Shown here: positions 1 to 9,682 of the stretch, one piece after another
Position numbering within the stretch: the stretch's first letter is position 1
Layout of the letters: each line of letters opens with the position of its first letter
NCBI RefSeq assembly: GCF_024205745.1
Contig: NZ_CP073117.1
Span: 744,001 to 808,000 of the forward strand
Length of the DNA stretch: 64,000 nucleotides
Reading direction: 5' to 3'
From: Neisseria subflava
GTDB taxonomy: Bacteria > Pseudomonadota > Gammaproteobacteria > Burkholderiales > Neisseriaceae
Translations under genes and position numbers: made by a program
Notes under the pieces: generated by a model
What the model was told of the DNA's origin: nothing
What the model saw: the letters and a program-made list of their open reading frames with translations, nothing else
Databases searched by the model: none

Positions 1-2
1 AA

Positions 3-1442
3 GTGCTGGTATTAGGCAGCGAAAACCAAAATAAAGGCAACCAAACTCCTTACGAATACTTCAACGGCAAAGACAACAGCCGCGAATGGCAGGAATTTAA
101 AGCGCGTGTCGAGACCAGCCGTTTCCCACGCAGTAAAAAACAACGGATTCTGCTGCAAAAATTCGATGAAGATGGCTTTAAAGAACGCAATCTGAACGAT
201 ACGCGCTACGTCAACCGTTTCCTGTGTCAATTCGTTGCCGACCGTATGCGGCTGACAGGTAAAGGGAAAAGACGTGTCTTTGCATCCAACGGGCAAATTA
301 CCAATCTGTTGCGCGGCTTTTGGGGATTACGCAAAGTGCGTACGGAAAACGACCGCCATCACGCCTTGGACGCCGTCGTCGTTGCCTGCTCGACCGTTGC
401 CATGCAGCAGAAAATTACCCGTTTTGTACGCTATAAAGAGATGAACGCGTTTGACGGTAAAACCATAGATAAAGAAACAGGAGAAGTGCTACATCAAAAA
501 ACACACTTCCCGCAACCTTGGGAATTTTTCGCACAAGAAGTCATGATTCGCGTCTTCGGCAAATCGGACGGCAAACCCGAATTTGAAGAAGCGGATACCT
601 CCGAAAAACTGCGTACCCTGCTCGCAGAAAAATTATCTTCTCGCCCAGAAGCCGTACACGAATACGTTACGCCACTGTTTGTTTCACGCGCGCCCAATCG
701 GAAGATGAGCGGGCAAGGCCATATGGAGACTGTCAAATCCGCCAAACGACTGGACGAAGGCATCAGCGTGTTGCGCGTACCGCTGACACAGTTAAAACTG
801 AAAGACTTGGAAAAAATGGTCAATCGGGAGCGCGAACCTAAGCTATACGAAGGACTGAAAGCATGTTTGGAAGCACATAAAGACGATCCTGCCAAAGCCT
901 TTGCCGAGCCGTTTTACAAATACGATAAAGCAGGCAACCGCACCCAACAAGTAAAAGCCGTACGCGTAGAGCAAGTACAGAAAACCGGCGTATGGGTGCG
1001 CAACCATAACGGCATTGCCGACAACGCAACCATGGTGCGCGTAGATGTGTTTGAGAAAGGCGGCAAGTATTATCTGGTTCCGATTTACAGTTGGCAGGTA
1101 GCGAAAGGGATTTTGCCGGATAGAGCTGTTATCGCTTTTAAAGATGAAGAAGATTGGCAACTTATTGATGATAGTTTTAACTTTAAATTTTCATTACATC
1201 CTAATGATTTAATTGAAGTAATAACAAAAAAAGCTAGAATATTTGGTTACTTTGCCAGCTGCCATCGAGGCACAGGTAATATTAATATACGCATTCATGA
1301 TCTTGATCATAAAATTGGCAAAAATGGAATACTGGAAGGTATCGGTGTCAAAACCGCCCTTTCATTCCAAAAATACCAAATCGACGAACTGGGCAAAGAA
1401 ATCAGACCATGCCGTCTGAAAAAACGCCCACCTGTCCGTTAA
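3..1442 (+). CDS. cas9: CRISPR-associated endonuclease Cas9, type II-C (C-terminal part)
   Basis: RNA-guided DNA endonuclease of a type II-C CRISPR system. The gene begins before the window; the 479 visible residues match residues 604-1082 of meningococcal Nme1Cas9 as I remember it. They hold the end of the HNH domain (Asn at visible residue 8, equivalent to N611), the RuvC-III motif [11 protein letters not shown] (visible H120 and D123, equivalent to H723 and D726), and the wedge and PAM-interacting domains. The PAM contacts of Nme1Cas9 (H1024, T1027, N1029) are kept in [11 protein letters not shown] at visible residues 420-430, so an N4GATT-type PAM is expected (inference). A 12-base uptake sequence lies inside the last codons (1409-1420). 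Bases 1125-1345 are clearly more AT-rich than the rest. cas1 follows 65 bases downstream. Nothing in the visible part looks inactivating. Confidence 0.97.
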
Positions 1443-1450
1443 ATTAATCT

Positions 1451-1487
1451 ATCCCTGTTTCAGACGGCCTGAAGCAGGGATTTTTTA
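1451..1487 (+). terminator. uptake-sequence hairpin between cas9 and cas1
   Basis: ATCCCTG-TTCAG pairs with CTGAAGCAGGGAT around one copy of the uptake sequence (TTCAGACGGCCT, 1459-1470) and is followed by six T. It resembles an intrinsic terminator or attenuator that would lower cas1-cas2 expression relative to cas9. Its activity is inferred. Confidence 0.65.
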
Positions 1488-1507
1488 TATCAAAATAAGG
1501 GGAAAAC

Positions 1508-2422
1508 ATGACTTGGCGCAGCCTGCTTATTCAAAACGGCGGCAAACTATCCTTGCAACGCCGGCAACTGCTGATTCAACAAAACGGCGAGTCCCACACC
1601 GTACCGTTGGAAGACATCGCCGTTATTATCATCGAAAACCGCGAAACCCTGATTACTGCCCCGCTTCTGTCAGCCTTAGCCGAACATGGCTCAACCCTGC
1701 TGACATGTGACGAACAATTCCTGCCCTGCGGACAATGGTTGCCTTATGCCCAATATCACCGCCAACTTAAAATCCTCAAGCTGCAGCTGAATATAAGCGA
1801 ACCCTTAAAAAAGCAACTCTGGCAACATATCGTCCGCCAAAAAATCCTGAATCAAGCATTTATCGCAGACGAAACAGGCAATGATCTTGCAGCTAAACGG
1901 CTGCGCTCTTTGGCAGTCGAAGTCCGTTCAGGCGATACAGGAAACCGTGAAGCCCAAGCTGCCGCCCTCTACTTTCAAGCCCTCTTTGGAGAAAAATTTA
2001 CCCGTAATGACAATAATGCCGTCAATGCCGCATTGAACTACACCTACGCCGTACTCCGTGCAGCAGTTGCACGCGCCCTGACCTTATATGGATGGTTGCC
2101 TGCATTAGGCTTGTTTCATAAAAGCGAACTAAATCCATTCAATCTCGCCGATGACTTTATCGAACCCTTACGCCCATTGGCCGATCTGGTCGTTATACAT
2201 TTGCATGAACAAGGCCGTCTGAAAACTGATCTGACCCCGAACATCAAACAAAACCTTATCAAGACCCTTCACTGTCAAATCTGCATTGAACGGCAACATT
2301 TCAGCACCTTGGCTGCCATCGACAAAATGATTTCTTCATTTCAAGCCAGCGTAACCGACAAAAACGCCAAACAGCTAAAATTGCCTGAAATCTTGCCATT
2401 GAAAGAATACCAATATGAGTGA
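1508..2422 (+). CDS. cas1: CRISPR-associated endonuclease Cas1 (type II-C)
   Basis: Integrase of the Cas1-Cas2 complex that inserts new spacers into the array. The 304-residue length fits type II Cas1. The expected metal ligands are visible as E148 (GNREAQ), H204 ([10 protein letters not shown]) and acidic residues 215-219 (DDFIE). The ATG follows an AAGGGG ribosome site. An AG-type uptake sequence lies inside the gene at 2212-2223. The last 8 bases overlap the start of cas2, so the two are translationally coupled. The gene looks complete, and spacer acquisition is plausible. Confidence 0.97.
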   Translation: MTWRSLLIQNGGKLSLQRRQLLIQQNGESHTVPLEDIAVIIIENRETLITAPLLSALAEHGSTLLTCDEQFLPCGQWLPYAQYHRQLKILKLQLNISEPLKKQLWQHIVRQKILNQAFIADETGNDLAAKRLRSLAVEVRSGDTGNREAQAAALYFQALFGEKFTRNDNNAVNAALNYTYAVLRAAVARALTLYGWLPALGLFHKSELNPFNLADDFIEPLRPLADLVVIHLHEQGRLKTDLTPNIKQNLIKTLHCQICIERQHFSTLAAIDKMISSFQASVTDKNAKQLKLPEILPLKEYQYE

Positions 2423-2741
2423 GGCCAAATTTATGAGGATTATTGTCTTCTTCGACCTACCGGTTACCACAGCGGCAAAGCGCAAAGCCGCCAATCAATT
2501 CCGCCAATTTCTATTAAAAGATGGATACCAAATGCTCCAGCTTTCCGTATACAGTCGTATTGTCAAAGGTCGAGATTCGTTGCAAAAACACCACAATAGA
2601 CTATGTGCAAACCTACCGCAAGAAGGTTCAATCCGCTGTTTGGAAGTAACAGAAAAGCAATATGCCACCATGAAACTACTGTTGGGAGAGCTGAAAACCC
2701 AAGAAAAAAGGGTAAATTCCGACCAACTATTATTATTTTAA
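2415..2741 (+). CDS. cas2: CRISPR-associated protein Cas2
   Basis: Structural partner of Cas1 in spacer integration. The 108 residues have the ferredoxin-like Cas2 start, with the conserved Asp in RIIVFFDLP. The chosen ATG overlaps the end of cas1 by 8 bases; a second in-frame ATG six codons later (MRIIVFF) is an alternative start. It is the last cas gene, with no csn2 or cas4, which defines subtype II-C. The array starts 63 bases downstream. Confidence 0.96.
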   Translation: MSEAKFMRIIVFFDLPVTTAAKRKAANQFRQFLLKDGYQMLQLSVYSRIVKGRDSLQKHHNRLCANLPQEGSIRCLEVTEKQYATMKLLLGELKTQEKRVNSDQLLLF

Positions 2742-2764
2742 GTCCTATTTTTCAGACCAAATAA

Positions 2765-2799
2765 AATGGGAAACCCTTATAGAATAAGGGTTTCCCATT
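2765..2799 (-). terminator. perfect 16-bp hairpin between cas2 and the CRISPR array
   Basis: AATGGGAAACCCTTAT is followed by a three-base loop and its perfect complement. Read on the minus strand, the crRNA direction, the stem is followed by a T-rich stretch (CCCATTTTATTTGG). Read on the plus strand no T tract follows. It therefore looks like an intrinsic terminator that ends minus-strand crRNA transcripts before they run antisense into cas2. It could also serve as the acquisition anchor beside the first repeat. Confidence 0.65.
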
Positions 2800-2804
2800 A
2801 AGGT

Positions 2805-4613
2805 ATTGTAGCACTGCGAAATGAGAAAGGGAGCTACAACGTTCCTGGCTCTGGTAAGACTTTGATGGCTATTGTAGCACTGCGAAATGAGAAAGGGAGC
2901 TACAACAGACTGATTCGTCGGTTTTAGTCATGGGCGATTGTAGCACTGCGAAATGAGAAAGGGAGCTACAACGAAAGAGTGAAAGAAGTAGCAAGTAATC
3001 AGATTGTAGCACTGCGAAATGAGAAAGGGAGCTACAACTATTCCGCGTTCTGATGTCTTATTTAGGCAATTGTAGCACTGCGAAATGAGAAAGGGAGCTA
3101 CAACTACTTTTTCGTTTGGTCGCCAGAATAAGATATTGTAGCACTGCGAAATGAGAAAGGGAGCTACAACACAGTTTTCAGATTTCAAACGCGGTTATCG
3201 ATTGTAGCACTGCGAAATGAGAAAGGGAGCTACAACCATTTTGGTTGATGACGAATTGCATGATTTATTGTAGCACTGCGAAATGAGAAAGGGAGCTACA
3301 ACGTCTTATCAGTTACTAAGTAAGAGTTATCGATTGTAGCACTGCGAAATGAGAAAGGGAGCTACAACCAGGAAGCTTGAAACCAAACGGAAAGCTTTAT
3401 TGTAGCACTGCGAAATGAGAAAGGGAGCTACAACCATAAAGCCGGTAACCAGTCGGAAAGCCTTATTGTAGCACTGCGAAATGAGAAAGGGAGCTACAAC
3501 AGCCTTACGGAAACTCTCTTCGTCAATATCATTGTAGCACTGCGAAATGAGAAAGGGAGCTACAACTCGCCCTACTTGCTCTCTTTGCCTTTAATAATTG
3601 TAGCACTGCGAAATGAGAAAGGGAGCTACAACGATTATGTTGTTTCTCAGATTGTCCCCGTTATTGTAGCACTGCGAAATGAGAAAGGGAGCTACAACCT
3701 CAGCCGCGTTATTCCACGTTGGCACGCCATTGTAGCACTGCGAAATGAGAAAGGGAGCTACAACACAAGACCTATTCGCCTGCCGTACCATCAGATTGTA
3801 GCACTGCGAAATGAGAAAGGGAGCTACAACAAAACCATGCCGTAATCATCAATCAATTCCATTGTAGCACTGCGAAATGAGAAAGGGAGCTACAACCCGA
3901 CTTTTGCAGTATCGGCGAAAGAAATTATTGTAGCACTGCGAAATGAGAAAGGGAGCTACAACAAGACGCCGATGCGGTGGAACGCGATTTGGATTGTAGC
4001 ACTGCGAAATGAGAAAGGGAGCTACAACAGCCGTCAAGGCCAAGCAAGCGATGAAATTATTGTAGCACTGCGAAATGAGAAAGGGAGCTACAACCCACCG
4101 TGTCATCGACGGTGCCGCCGGTATATTGTAGCACTGCGAAATGAGAAAGGGAGCTACAACGAAAACTCGAAGCGGCTGATTATGTCGAGCATTGTAGCAC
4201 TGCGAAATGAGAAAGGGAGCTACAACACACACTCAGGATTCCCAAATAAAGTGTCCATTGTAGCACTGCGAAATGAGAAAGGGAGCTACAACCGAAAGCC
4301 CCACGTTACATCACCGACCTTTATTGTAGCACTGCGAAATGAGAAAGGGAGCTACAACTGGATTCGAAGTTCGAAGACTAAAGAGATGATTGTAGCACTG
4401 CGAAATGAGAAAGGAAGCTACAACAGCAAAATTGAACAGCTAAAAACTTCTGGGATTGTAGCACTGCGAAATGAGAAAGGGAGCTACAACTGGGTTGACG
4501 AGAATGTCGGCGGATGGTCGATTGTAGCACTGCGAAATGAGAAAGGGAGCTACAACGTGGCCTGTGTCCTAGACCAGTGCCTATATATTGTAGCACTGCG
4601 AAATGAGAAAGGG
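2805..4613 (-). CRISPR. type II-C CRISPR array, 28 repeats and 27 spacers
   Basis: A 36-base repeat (plus strand begins ATTGTAGCAC and ends GAGCTACAAC) recurs every 66 bases with no drift from 2805 to 4587, so every spacer is exactly 30 bases. The repeat is that of N. meningitidis type II-C. From the known system, crRNA is read from the minus strand (GTTGTAGC... first), and each repeat ends in an extended -10 (TGCTACAAT) giving its own promoter. Repeat 25 (4389) has one substitution (GGAAGC for GGGAGC). Repeat 28 (4587) is cut short after GAAAGGG, so the rplQ side is probably the oldest end and the cas2 side the growing end. No tracrRNA or anti-repeat is visible here; it should lie upstream of cas9, outside the window. 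Confidence 0.99.
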
Positions 4614-4624
4614 TCTATCCAAAT

Positions 4625-4659
4625 AAAAAAGCACCACCTAAACAGGTAGTGCTTTTTTA
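4625..4659. terminator. bidirectional terminator after rplQ and the array
   Basis: Stem AGCACCACCT/AGGTAGTGCT (one G-U or mismatch position) flanked by A and T runs on both sides. On the minus strand it follows the rplQ stop and ends the ribosomal cluster. On the plus strand it would stop transcription coming from the cas/array side. Confidence 0.8.
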
Positions 4660-4668
4660 TTAATGTGC

Positions 4669-5043
4669 TTATTCAGCAGAATCAGCTGCTTTATCAACCA
4701 ATTCAACCAATGCCAAAGGAGCATTGTCGCCTTTACGGAAACCGTATTTCAGTACACGAACATAGCCGCCGTTACGAGCAGCAAAGCGTGGACCTAATTC
4801 GTCAAACAATTTAACTACAACATCACGATCGCGAGTGCGGTCAAAAGCCAAACGACGGTTTGCCAAAGAAGGTTTTTTACCCAAGGTAATCAAGGGCTCA
4901 ACTACGCGGCGCAATTCTTTTGCTTTAGGCAAAGTTGTCACGATGGTTTCGTGAGTCAACAAGGAATTCGCCATATTGCGCAGCATCGCAGCACGGTGGC
5001 TGCTAGTACGGTTTAATTTGCGGTTGCCATTACGATGACGCAT
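4669..5043 (-). CDS. rplQ: 50S ribosomal protein L17
   Basis: Large-subunit protein L17, near the exit tunnel. The 124 residues begin [17 protein letters not shown], the conserved L17 start. It is the last gene of the alpha operon, after rpoA with 24 bases between, and is followed by a clear intrinsic terminator. The CRISPR array ends about 55 bases beyond its stop. Confidence 0.98.
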   Translation of the reverse strand: MRHRNGNRKLNRTSSHRAAMLRNMANSLLTHETIVTTLPKAKELRRVVEPLITLGKKPSLANRRLAFDRTRDRDVVVKLFDELGPRFAARNGGYVRVLKYGFRKGDNAPLALVELVDKAADSAE

Positions 5044-5067
5044 GTCATTATCCTTTAATCTTCAAAC

Positions 5068-6054
5068 TTACGGCTTTTCTAAGCCTACAGGCGGCCAAGC
5101 TTCTAATTTGGAACCTAATGTCAGACCTTTAGAGGCCAACACTTCTTTGATCTCATTCAAAGATTTACGACCCAAATTAGGGGTCTTGAGAAGCTCGGTT
5201 TCAGTACGTTGAATCAAATCGCCAATATAGTAAATATCTTCAGCTTTCAGACAATTAGCTGAACGTACGGTTAATTCCAAATCGTCTACAGGACGCAGCA
5301 AGATAGGATCGATAGGAGGCGCTTTTTCTTCAACCTCTTCAACCGGAGTACCTTGCAGATCTGCAAAAATAGACATTTGGTCAATTAAGATACGTGCGGC
5401 ACTACGTACAGCTTCTTCTGGATCAATAGAACCATTGGTTTCAATATCCAAAACCAACTTATCCAAATCCGTGCGTTGCTCTACGCGTGCAGGTTCAACT
5501 TCAAAGCTAACACGACTGATGGGCGAAAAGCTCGCATCCAACTGAATCGCACCAATCTGTTTGTTCTCATCACGCAATACGCGACGGCCTGAAACAGATT
5601 GATAACCACGACCTTGCTCTACTTTAATTTCCATGTCGATTTGGCCATTGTCAGCCAAGTGGCAAATAACATGTTCAGGATTGATGATTTCCACATCGTG
5701 TGGCAAATCAATATCACCAGCTACAACAGCACCGGCACCTGTTTTTTTCAAAGTCAACTGAACTTGGTTACGACCGTGAAGCTTGAATACGATACCTTTA
5801 ATGTTCAAGAGAACGTCGACAACATCCTCTTGAACACCATCAATAGTAGAGTATTCGTGCAATACGCCTGAAATAACTACTTCAGTTGGGGCAAAGCCAT
5901 TCATGGATGACAGTAAGATACGACGCAAAGCATTACCTAAAGTATGACCAAAACCACGTTCAAATGGCTGCATAGACACCTTGGCCCGAGTGGAAGACAA
6001 AGTATCTACATCGATTTGACGAGGTTTCAAAAATTCGGTTGTGCTATTTTGCAT
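5068..6054 (-). CDS. rpoA: DNA-directed RNA polymerase subunit alpha
   Basis: Alpha subunit, which starts RNA polymerase assembly and contacts activators and UP elements. The 328 residues show the N-terminal assembly domain ([20 protein letters not shown] near residue 30), a linker, and the C-terminal DNA-binding domain ([25 protein letters not shown]). It lies between rpsD and rplQ, the usual alpha-operon order. Confidence 0.99.
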   Translation of the reverse strand: MQNSTTEFLKPRQIDVDTLSSTRAKVSMQPFERGFGHTLGNALRRILLSSMNGFAPTEVVISGVLHEYSTIDGVQEDVVDVLLNIKGIVFKLHGRNQVQLTLKKTGAGAVVAGDIDLPHDVEIINPEHVICHLADNGQIDMEIKVEQGRGYQSVSGRRVLRDENKQIGAIQLDASFSPISRVSFEVEPARVEQRTDLDKLVLDIETNGSIDPEEAVRSAARILIDQMSIFADLQGTPVEEVEEKAPPIDPILLRPVDDLELTVRSANCLKAEDIYYIGDLIQRTETELLKTPNLGRKSLNEIKEVLASKGLTLGSKLEAWPPVGLEKP

Positions 6055-6079
6055 TTAACTGTCCCTCATTGAGCTAGCA

Positions 6080-6700
6080 TTATTTAGAGTAGAACTCTAC
6101 CACCAGCTGTTCATTAATATCGCCAGACAATTCTGAGCGATCCGGCATATTTTTGAATACGCCTTCCAATTTGTCGGCATCAACAGATACCCAGCTTGGC
6201 AAGCCAATTTGAGTAGCCAGGCTCAATGCTTCTTGGATACGTACTTGTTTCTTAGCTTTTTCACGAACAGCTACAACATCACCTGCTTTAACTTGGAAAG
6301 AAGGGATATTAACAACTTGACCGTTTACGACGATAGCTTTGTGAGAAACCAATTGACGTGCTTCGGCGCGAGTAGAGCCAAAACCCATACGGTAAACGAC
6401 ATTGTCCAAACGAGACTCCAGCAATTGCAGCAGCAATTCACCGGTAGAGCCTTTACGACGATCTGCTTCCGCGAAGTAACGACGGAATTGACGCTCTAAT
6501 ACGCCATAAATACGACGGATTTTTTGTTTTTCACGCAATTGCAAACCGTAGTCTGACAAACGTGGTTTTTTTGCACCGTGTTGACCAGGTGCAGAATCCA
6601 TTTTACATTTGGAATCCAAAGAGCGACGTGCACTCTTCAAAAACAGATCCGTACCTTCGCGACGTGCTAATTTACATTTAGGGCCAATATAACGTGCCAT
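6080..6700 (-). CDS. rpsD: 30S ribosomal protein S4
   Basis: Primary 16S rRNA-binding protein at the decoding side. Its 206 residues carry an S4 RNA-binding domain in the middle ([20 protein letters not shown] near residue 96). In E. coli S4 also represses the alpha operon by binding its mRNA; the same position here (after rpsK, before rpoA) makes this plausible. N-terminal Zn-type cysteines are absent. Confidence 0.98.
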   Translation of the reverse strand: MARYIGPKCKLARREGTDLFLKSARRSLDSKCKMDSAPGQHGAKKPRLSDYGLQLREKQKIRRIYGVLERQFRRYFAEADRRKGSTGELLLQLLESRLDNVVYRMGFGSTRAEARQLVSHKAIVVNGQVVNIPSFQVKAGDVVAVREKAKKQVRIQEALSLATQIGLPSWVSVDADKLEGVFKNMPDRSELSGDINEQLVVEFYSK

Positions 6701-6719
6701 GTTTTAAATCACTCCAATA

Positions 6720-7115
6720 TTAAATACGACGTTTTTTAGGCGGACGGCAACCGTTATGAGGCAACGGGGTAACGTCAGTAATGCTGGTAATCTTGAAACC
6801 AAGAGCGTTTAAAGCACGTACAGAAGATTCGCGACCAGGGCCAGGGCCTTTAATGCGAACTTCTAAATTTTTAACGCCATACTCTTGGGCAACTTTACCA
6901 GCTGCTTCTGCTGCAACTTGTGCTGCAAATGGTGTACTTTTACGAGAACCTTTAAAACCAGCGCCGCCAGAGGTAGCCCAAGACAATGCATTGCCTTGAC
7001 GGTCAGTGATTGTAATGATGGTATTGTTGAAAGATGCATGAACGTGCACAATACCTTCGCTTACGGTTTTACGTACTTTTTTACGTACACGCGAAGCTGT
7101 GTTTGCTTTAGCCAT
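6720..7115 (-). CDS. rpsK: 30S ribosomal protein S11
   Basis: Platform protein of the small subunit, near the 3' end of 16S rRNA and the E site. Its 131 residues end in the conserved basic tail [10 protein letters not shown]. It sits between rpsM and rpsD, as in other proteobacteria. Confidence 0.98.
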
Positions 7116-7134
7116 TAATCAAATTCCTTAAAAT

Positions 7135-7497
7135 TTATTTCTTACCGGCAATCGCTTTGCGCGGACCTTTACGGGTACGAGCATTTGTGCGAGTGCGTTG
7201 ACCACGACAAGGCAAGCCACGACGATGACGGAAGCCGCGATAGCAACCCATATCCATCAGTCGTTTAATGCTCATCGTTACTTCACGACGCAAATCGCCT
7301 TCAACTTCATATTTAGCAACTTGCTCACGCAAAGCGTCTAATTGAGCCTCGTCCAAATCTTTTGCTTTAGTAGTAGGAGCAATATTTGCTGCCTCACAAA
7401 TCAATTTAGCACGAGTCGCACCAATACCATAAATAGCCTGAAGGCCAATTACGATATGGGCATTATTAGGGATATTTACCCCTGCAATACGAGCCAT
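7135..7497 (-). CDS. rpsM: 30S ribosomal protein S13
   Basis: Head protein of the small subunit that forms bridges to the large subunit. Its 120 residues begin [12 protein letters not shown] and end in the basic tail that contacts P-site tRNA ([15 protein letters not shown]). It is the first gene of the alpha operon, 67 bases after rpmJ. Confidence 0.98.
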   Translation of the reverse strand: MARIAGVNIPNNAHIVIGLQAIYGIGATRAKLICEAANIAPTTKAKDLDEAQLDALREQVAKYEVEGDLRREVTMSIKRLMDMGCYRGFRHRRGLPCRGQRTRTNARTRKGPRKAIAGKK

Positions 7498-7564
7498 ATT
7501 TTTTCCTTTTTAGGGCAAAGTATGTCACTATACCACAAAATCAATAGTTAAGAAAACTAGCTTC

Positions 7565-7678
7565 TTAACCTTGACGTTGTTTGTGACGTGGGTCAGTACA
7601 AATTACGCGAACTACACGATTACGACGAATAATCTTGCAATTGCGACAAATTTTCTTTACAGAAGGTTGTACACGCAT
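7565..7678 (-). CDS. rpmJ: 50S ribosomal protein L36
   Basis: Smallest large-subunit protein, 37 residues, starting [19 protein letters not shown]. It carries the zinc-ribbon ligands (Cys11, Cys14, Cys27, His32), so this is the zinc-binding (C+) form. It sits between infA and rpsM, its usual place in proteobacteria. The start ATG is at 7678-7676 and the stop TAA at 7567-7565. Confidence 0.95.
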   Translation of the reverse strand: MRVQPSVKKICRNCKIIRRNRVVRVICTDPRHKQRQG

Positions 7679-7696
7679 TTTATTTCCTTTTATCGT

Positions 7697-7915
7697 TTAT
7701 CTTGCTCGGAAAACAATCCGAGCACGGGTTAAATCATAAGGAGTTAATTCAACTGTTACCTTATCACCTGGAGAAATACGGATATAGTGCATCCGCATTT
7801 TTCCAGATATATGACCAAGTACTACATGATCATTTTCCAGTTTTACTTTAAATGTTGCATTGGGCAAAGTCTCAAGGATTTCGCCCTGCATCTGTATGGT
7901 ATCTTCTTTAGCCAT
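7697..7915 (-). CDS. infA: translation initiation factor IF-1
   Basis: 72-residue OB-fold factor that occupies the A site of the 30S subunit during initiation. It has the typical core [20 protein letters not shown] and [15 protein letters not shown]. It is placed between secY and rpmJ; this insertion of infA into the spc/alpha junction is common in beta-proteobacteria. Confidence 0.98.
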   Translation of the reverse strand: MAKEDTIQMQGEILETLPNATFKVKLENDHVVLGHISGKMRMHYIRISPGDKVTVELTPYDLTRARIVFRAR

Positions 7916-7919
7916 AAGC

Positions 7920-9233
7920 CTATTTACGTGACAAAGATTTCATATCTGGACGACTCATCAAGTCTTCATACTGACTACTCATTCGATATGAATTGATTTG
8001 TGTCCTAAAATCCATTGTAACGACAACCAAAATAAGCAAAGATGTTCCACCCAAATAGAAAGGAACCTTCAATGCTGTCGTTAAAAATTCAGGTATCAGA
8101 CAGATTATAGTGATATACAAAGCACCAAATAATGTTAGTCTCAGTACAACTTTTTCCAAATATCTAGAGGTTTGCTCACCTGGGCGAATACCCGGTACAA
8201 ATGCACCACTCTTCTTCAAATTTTCAGCCATCTCTTTAGGGCTAAATACTAAAGCAGTATAGAAATAGCAGAAGAAGATGATAGTTGTAGCAAATAATAC
8301 AATATACAAAGGCTGTCCATGTTGCAGCATCGCAGCAACCTTATGAAGAACAGAATTCGTACTATTTGAACCAAACCAACCTAAAAGTGTAGATGGAAAT
8401 AAAATGATACTGGAAGCAAAAATAGGAGGAATAACACCCGCCATATTTAGCTTGAACGGCATATGAATGCTTTGTCCCGGCATCATCCCAGAACCAAACT
8501 GTCTTTTAGCATAATGCACAGGAACTTTACGCTGAGCACTCTCAAAATAAACTACAGCATAGATCAACAGCAAAATACCAATCACAATTGATACTGCCAT
8601 CAACATACTCATGGAACCTTGTTCAGTCAAAGTTAACAACCGAACAATACCGGATGGGATACCCGATACAATGCCTGCTGTAATGATTAAAGAAATACCA
8701 TTACCAATACCACGCTCGGTAATTTGCTCCCCTAACCACATCAGAAACATAGTACCTGTAACCAAACAGACTACTGTAGAAATATGAAACTCAAGCGAAC
8801 TCGTTACAACAACACCTTGTTGATAAACAAATGTTGCAACACCAAAGCTTTGCAATACAGCCAATAATACCGTCCCATACCTAGTATATTTTGTAATTAT
8901 TTTCCTACCAGCCTCACCTTCCTTCTTTAAAGCTTTTAAAGAAGGAACAATTTCAGAAGCGAGCTGAACAATAATCGATGCCGAAATATAAGGCATGATA
9001 CCAATTGCAAATATACTAAAGCGCTCCAACGAACCACCCGAGAACATATTTAACATTCCGAATATGCCGTTTGCAGCGCCTTCGTATAACTTAGCTAATG
9101 CAACAGCATCTACGCCCGGTACCGGTATATGAGCACCAATACGGAAAACGACTAAAGCACCTAAAAGGAACACCAGACGTTTTTTCAGATCACCAAATTT
9201 GGATAATCCTGATAAAGATTGTTGATTAGCCAC
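7920..9233 (-). CDS. secY: protein translocase subunit SecY
   Basis: Central channel of the Sec translocon in the inner membrane. The 437 residues give ten predicted membrane helices; the plug region follows GVDAVALA near residue 40, and cytosolic loops carry [11 protein letters not shown] and [12 protein letters not shown]. The gene starts 13 bases after rplO. SecE, its partner, is encoded at 34984-35259. Confidence 0.99.
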   Translation of the reverse strand: MANQQSLSGLSKFGDLKKRLVFLLGALVVFRIGAHIPVPGVDAVALAKLYEGAANGIFGMLNMFSGGSLERFSIFAIGIMPYISASIIVQLASEIVPSLKALKKEGEAGRKIITKYTRYGTVLLAVLQSFGVATFVYQQGVVVTSSLEFHISTVVCLVTGTMFLMWLGEQITERGIGNGISLIITAGIVSGIPSGIVRLLTLTEQGSMSMLMAVSIVIGILLLIYAVVYFESAQRKVPVHYAKRQFGSGMMPGQSIHMPFKLNMAGVIPPIFASSIILFPSTLLGWFGSNSTNSVLHKVAAMLQHGQPLYIVLFATTIIFFCYFYTALVFSPKEMAENLKKSGAFVPGIRPGEQTSRYLEKVVLRLTLFGALYITIICLIPEFLTTALKVPFYLGGTSLLILVVVTMDFRTQINSYRMSSQYEDLMSRPDMKSLSRK

Positions 9234-9246
9234 TGTAGTGCAAGCC

Positions 9247-9681
9247 TTATTCTTCTACTTTACCACCGGCAGCTTCAATAGCAGCTTTAGCACCTTTAGT
9301 AGCTTTTACACATTTCAAGGTAACTGCTTTTGAGATTTCACCAGAAGCAATAACTTTTACATTAGAAGCAGCTGCAGGAATCAGACCAGCTTGTTTAAGA
9401 ACTAAGATATCAATCTCGTTCACAGCAATCAGATTTAATTCACTCAAACGAACTTCAGCATTAGCGGCAGCAGTCAAAGATTTGAAACCACGTTTCGGCA
9501 GACGGCGTTGCAAAGGCATTTGACCGCCTTCAAAACCTACCTTGTGGAAGCCACCAGAACGGCTTTTTTGACCTTTATGACCACGACCACCTGTCTTACC
9601 CAAGCCGCTACCAATACCACGGCCTACACGACGGCTAGCGTGAGTAGCACCCTCAGCAGGTTGAATAGTATTCAAAAACAT
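9247..9681 (-). CDS. rplO: 50S ribosomal protein L15
   Basis: Late-assembling large-subunit protein. Its 144 residues contain the glycine- and basic-rich N-terminal extension [19 protein letters not shown] that penetrates 23S rRNA, then the globular domain. It lies between rpmD and secY. Confidence 0.98.
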   Translation of the reverse strand: MFLNTIQPAEGATHASRRVGRGIGSGLGKTGGRGHKGQKSRSGGFHKVGFEGGQMPLQRRLPKRGFKSLTAAANAEVRLSELNLIAVNEIDILVLKQAGLIPAAASNVKVIASGEISKAVTLKCVKATKGAKAAIEAAGGKVEE

Positions 9682-9682
9682 A

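Noticed and set aside
2928-4649. Open frames of 60-225 codons with repeated VALRNEKGSYN or VVAPFLISQCYN units on both strands
   Set aside because: They are artefacts of the CRISPR array: the 66-base period is a multiple of three, so the repeat is read in the same frame each time.
4613-4668. A tracrRNA between the array and rplQ
   Set aside because: Only about 55 bases are free and they hold a terminator. No anti-repeat was seen anywhere in the first 4.7 kb, so it should lie upstream of cas9.
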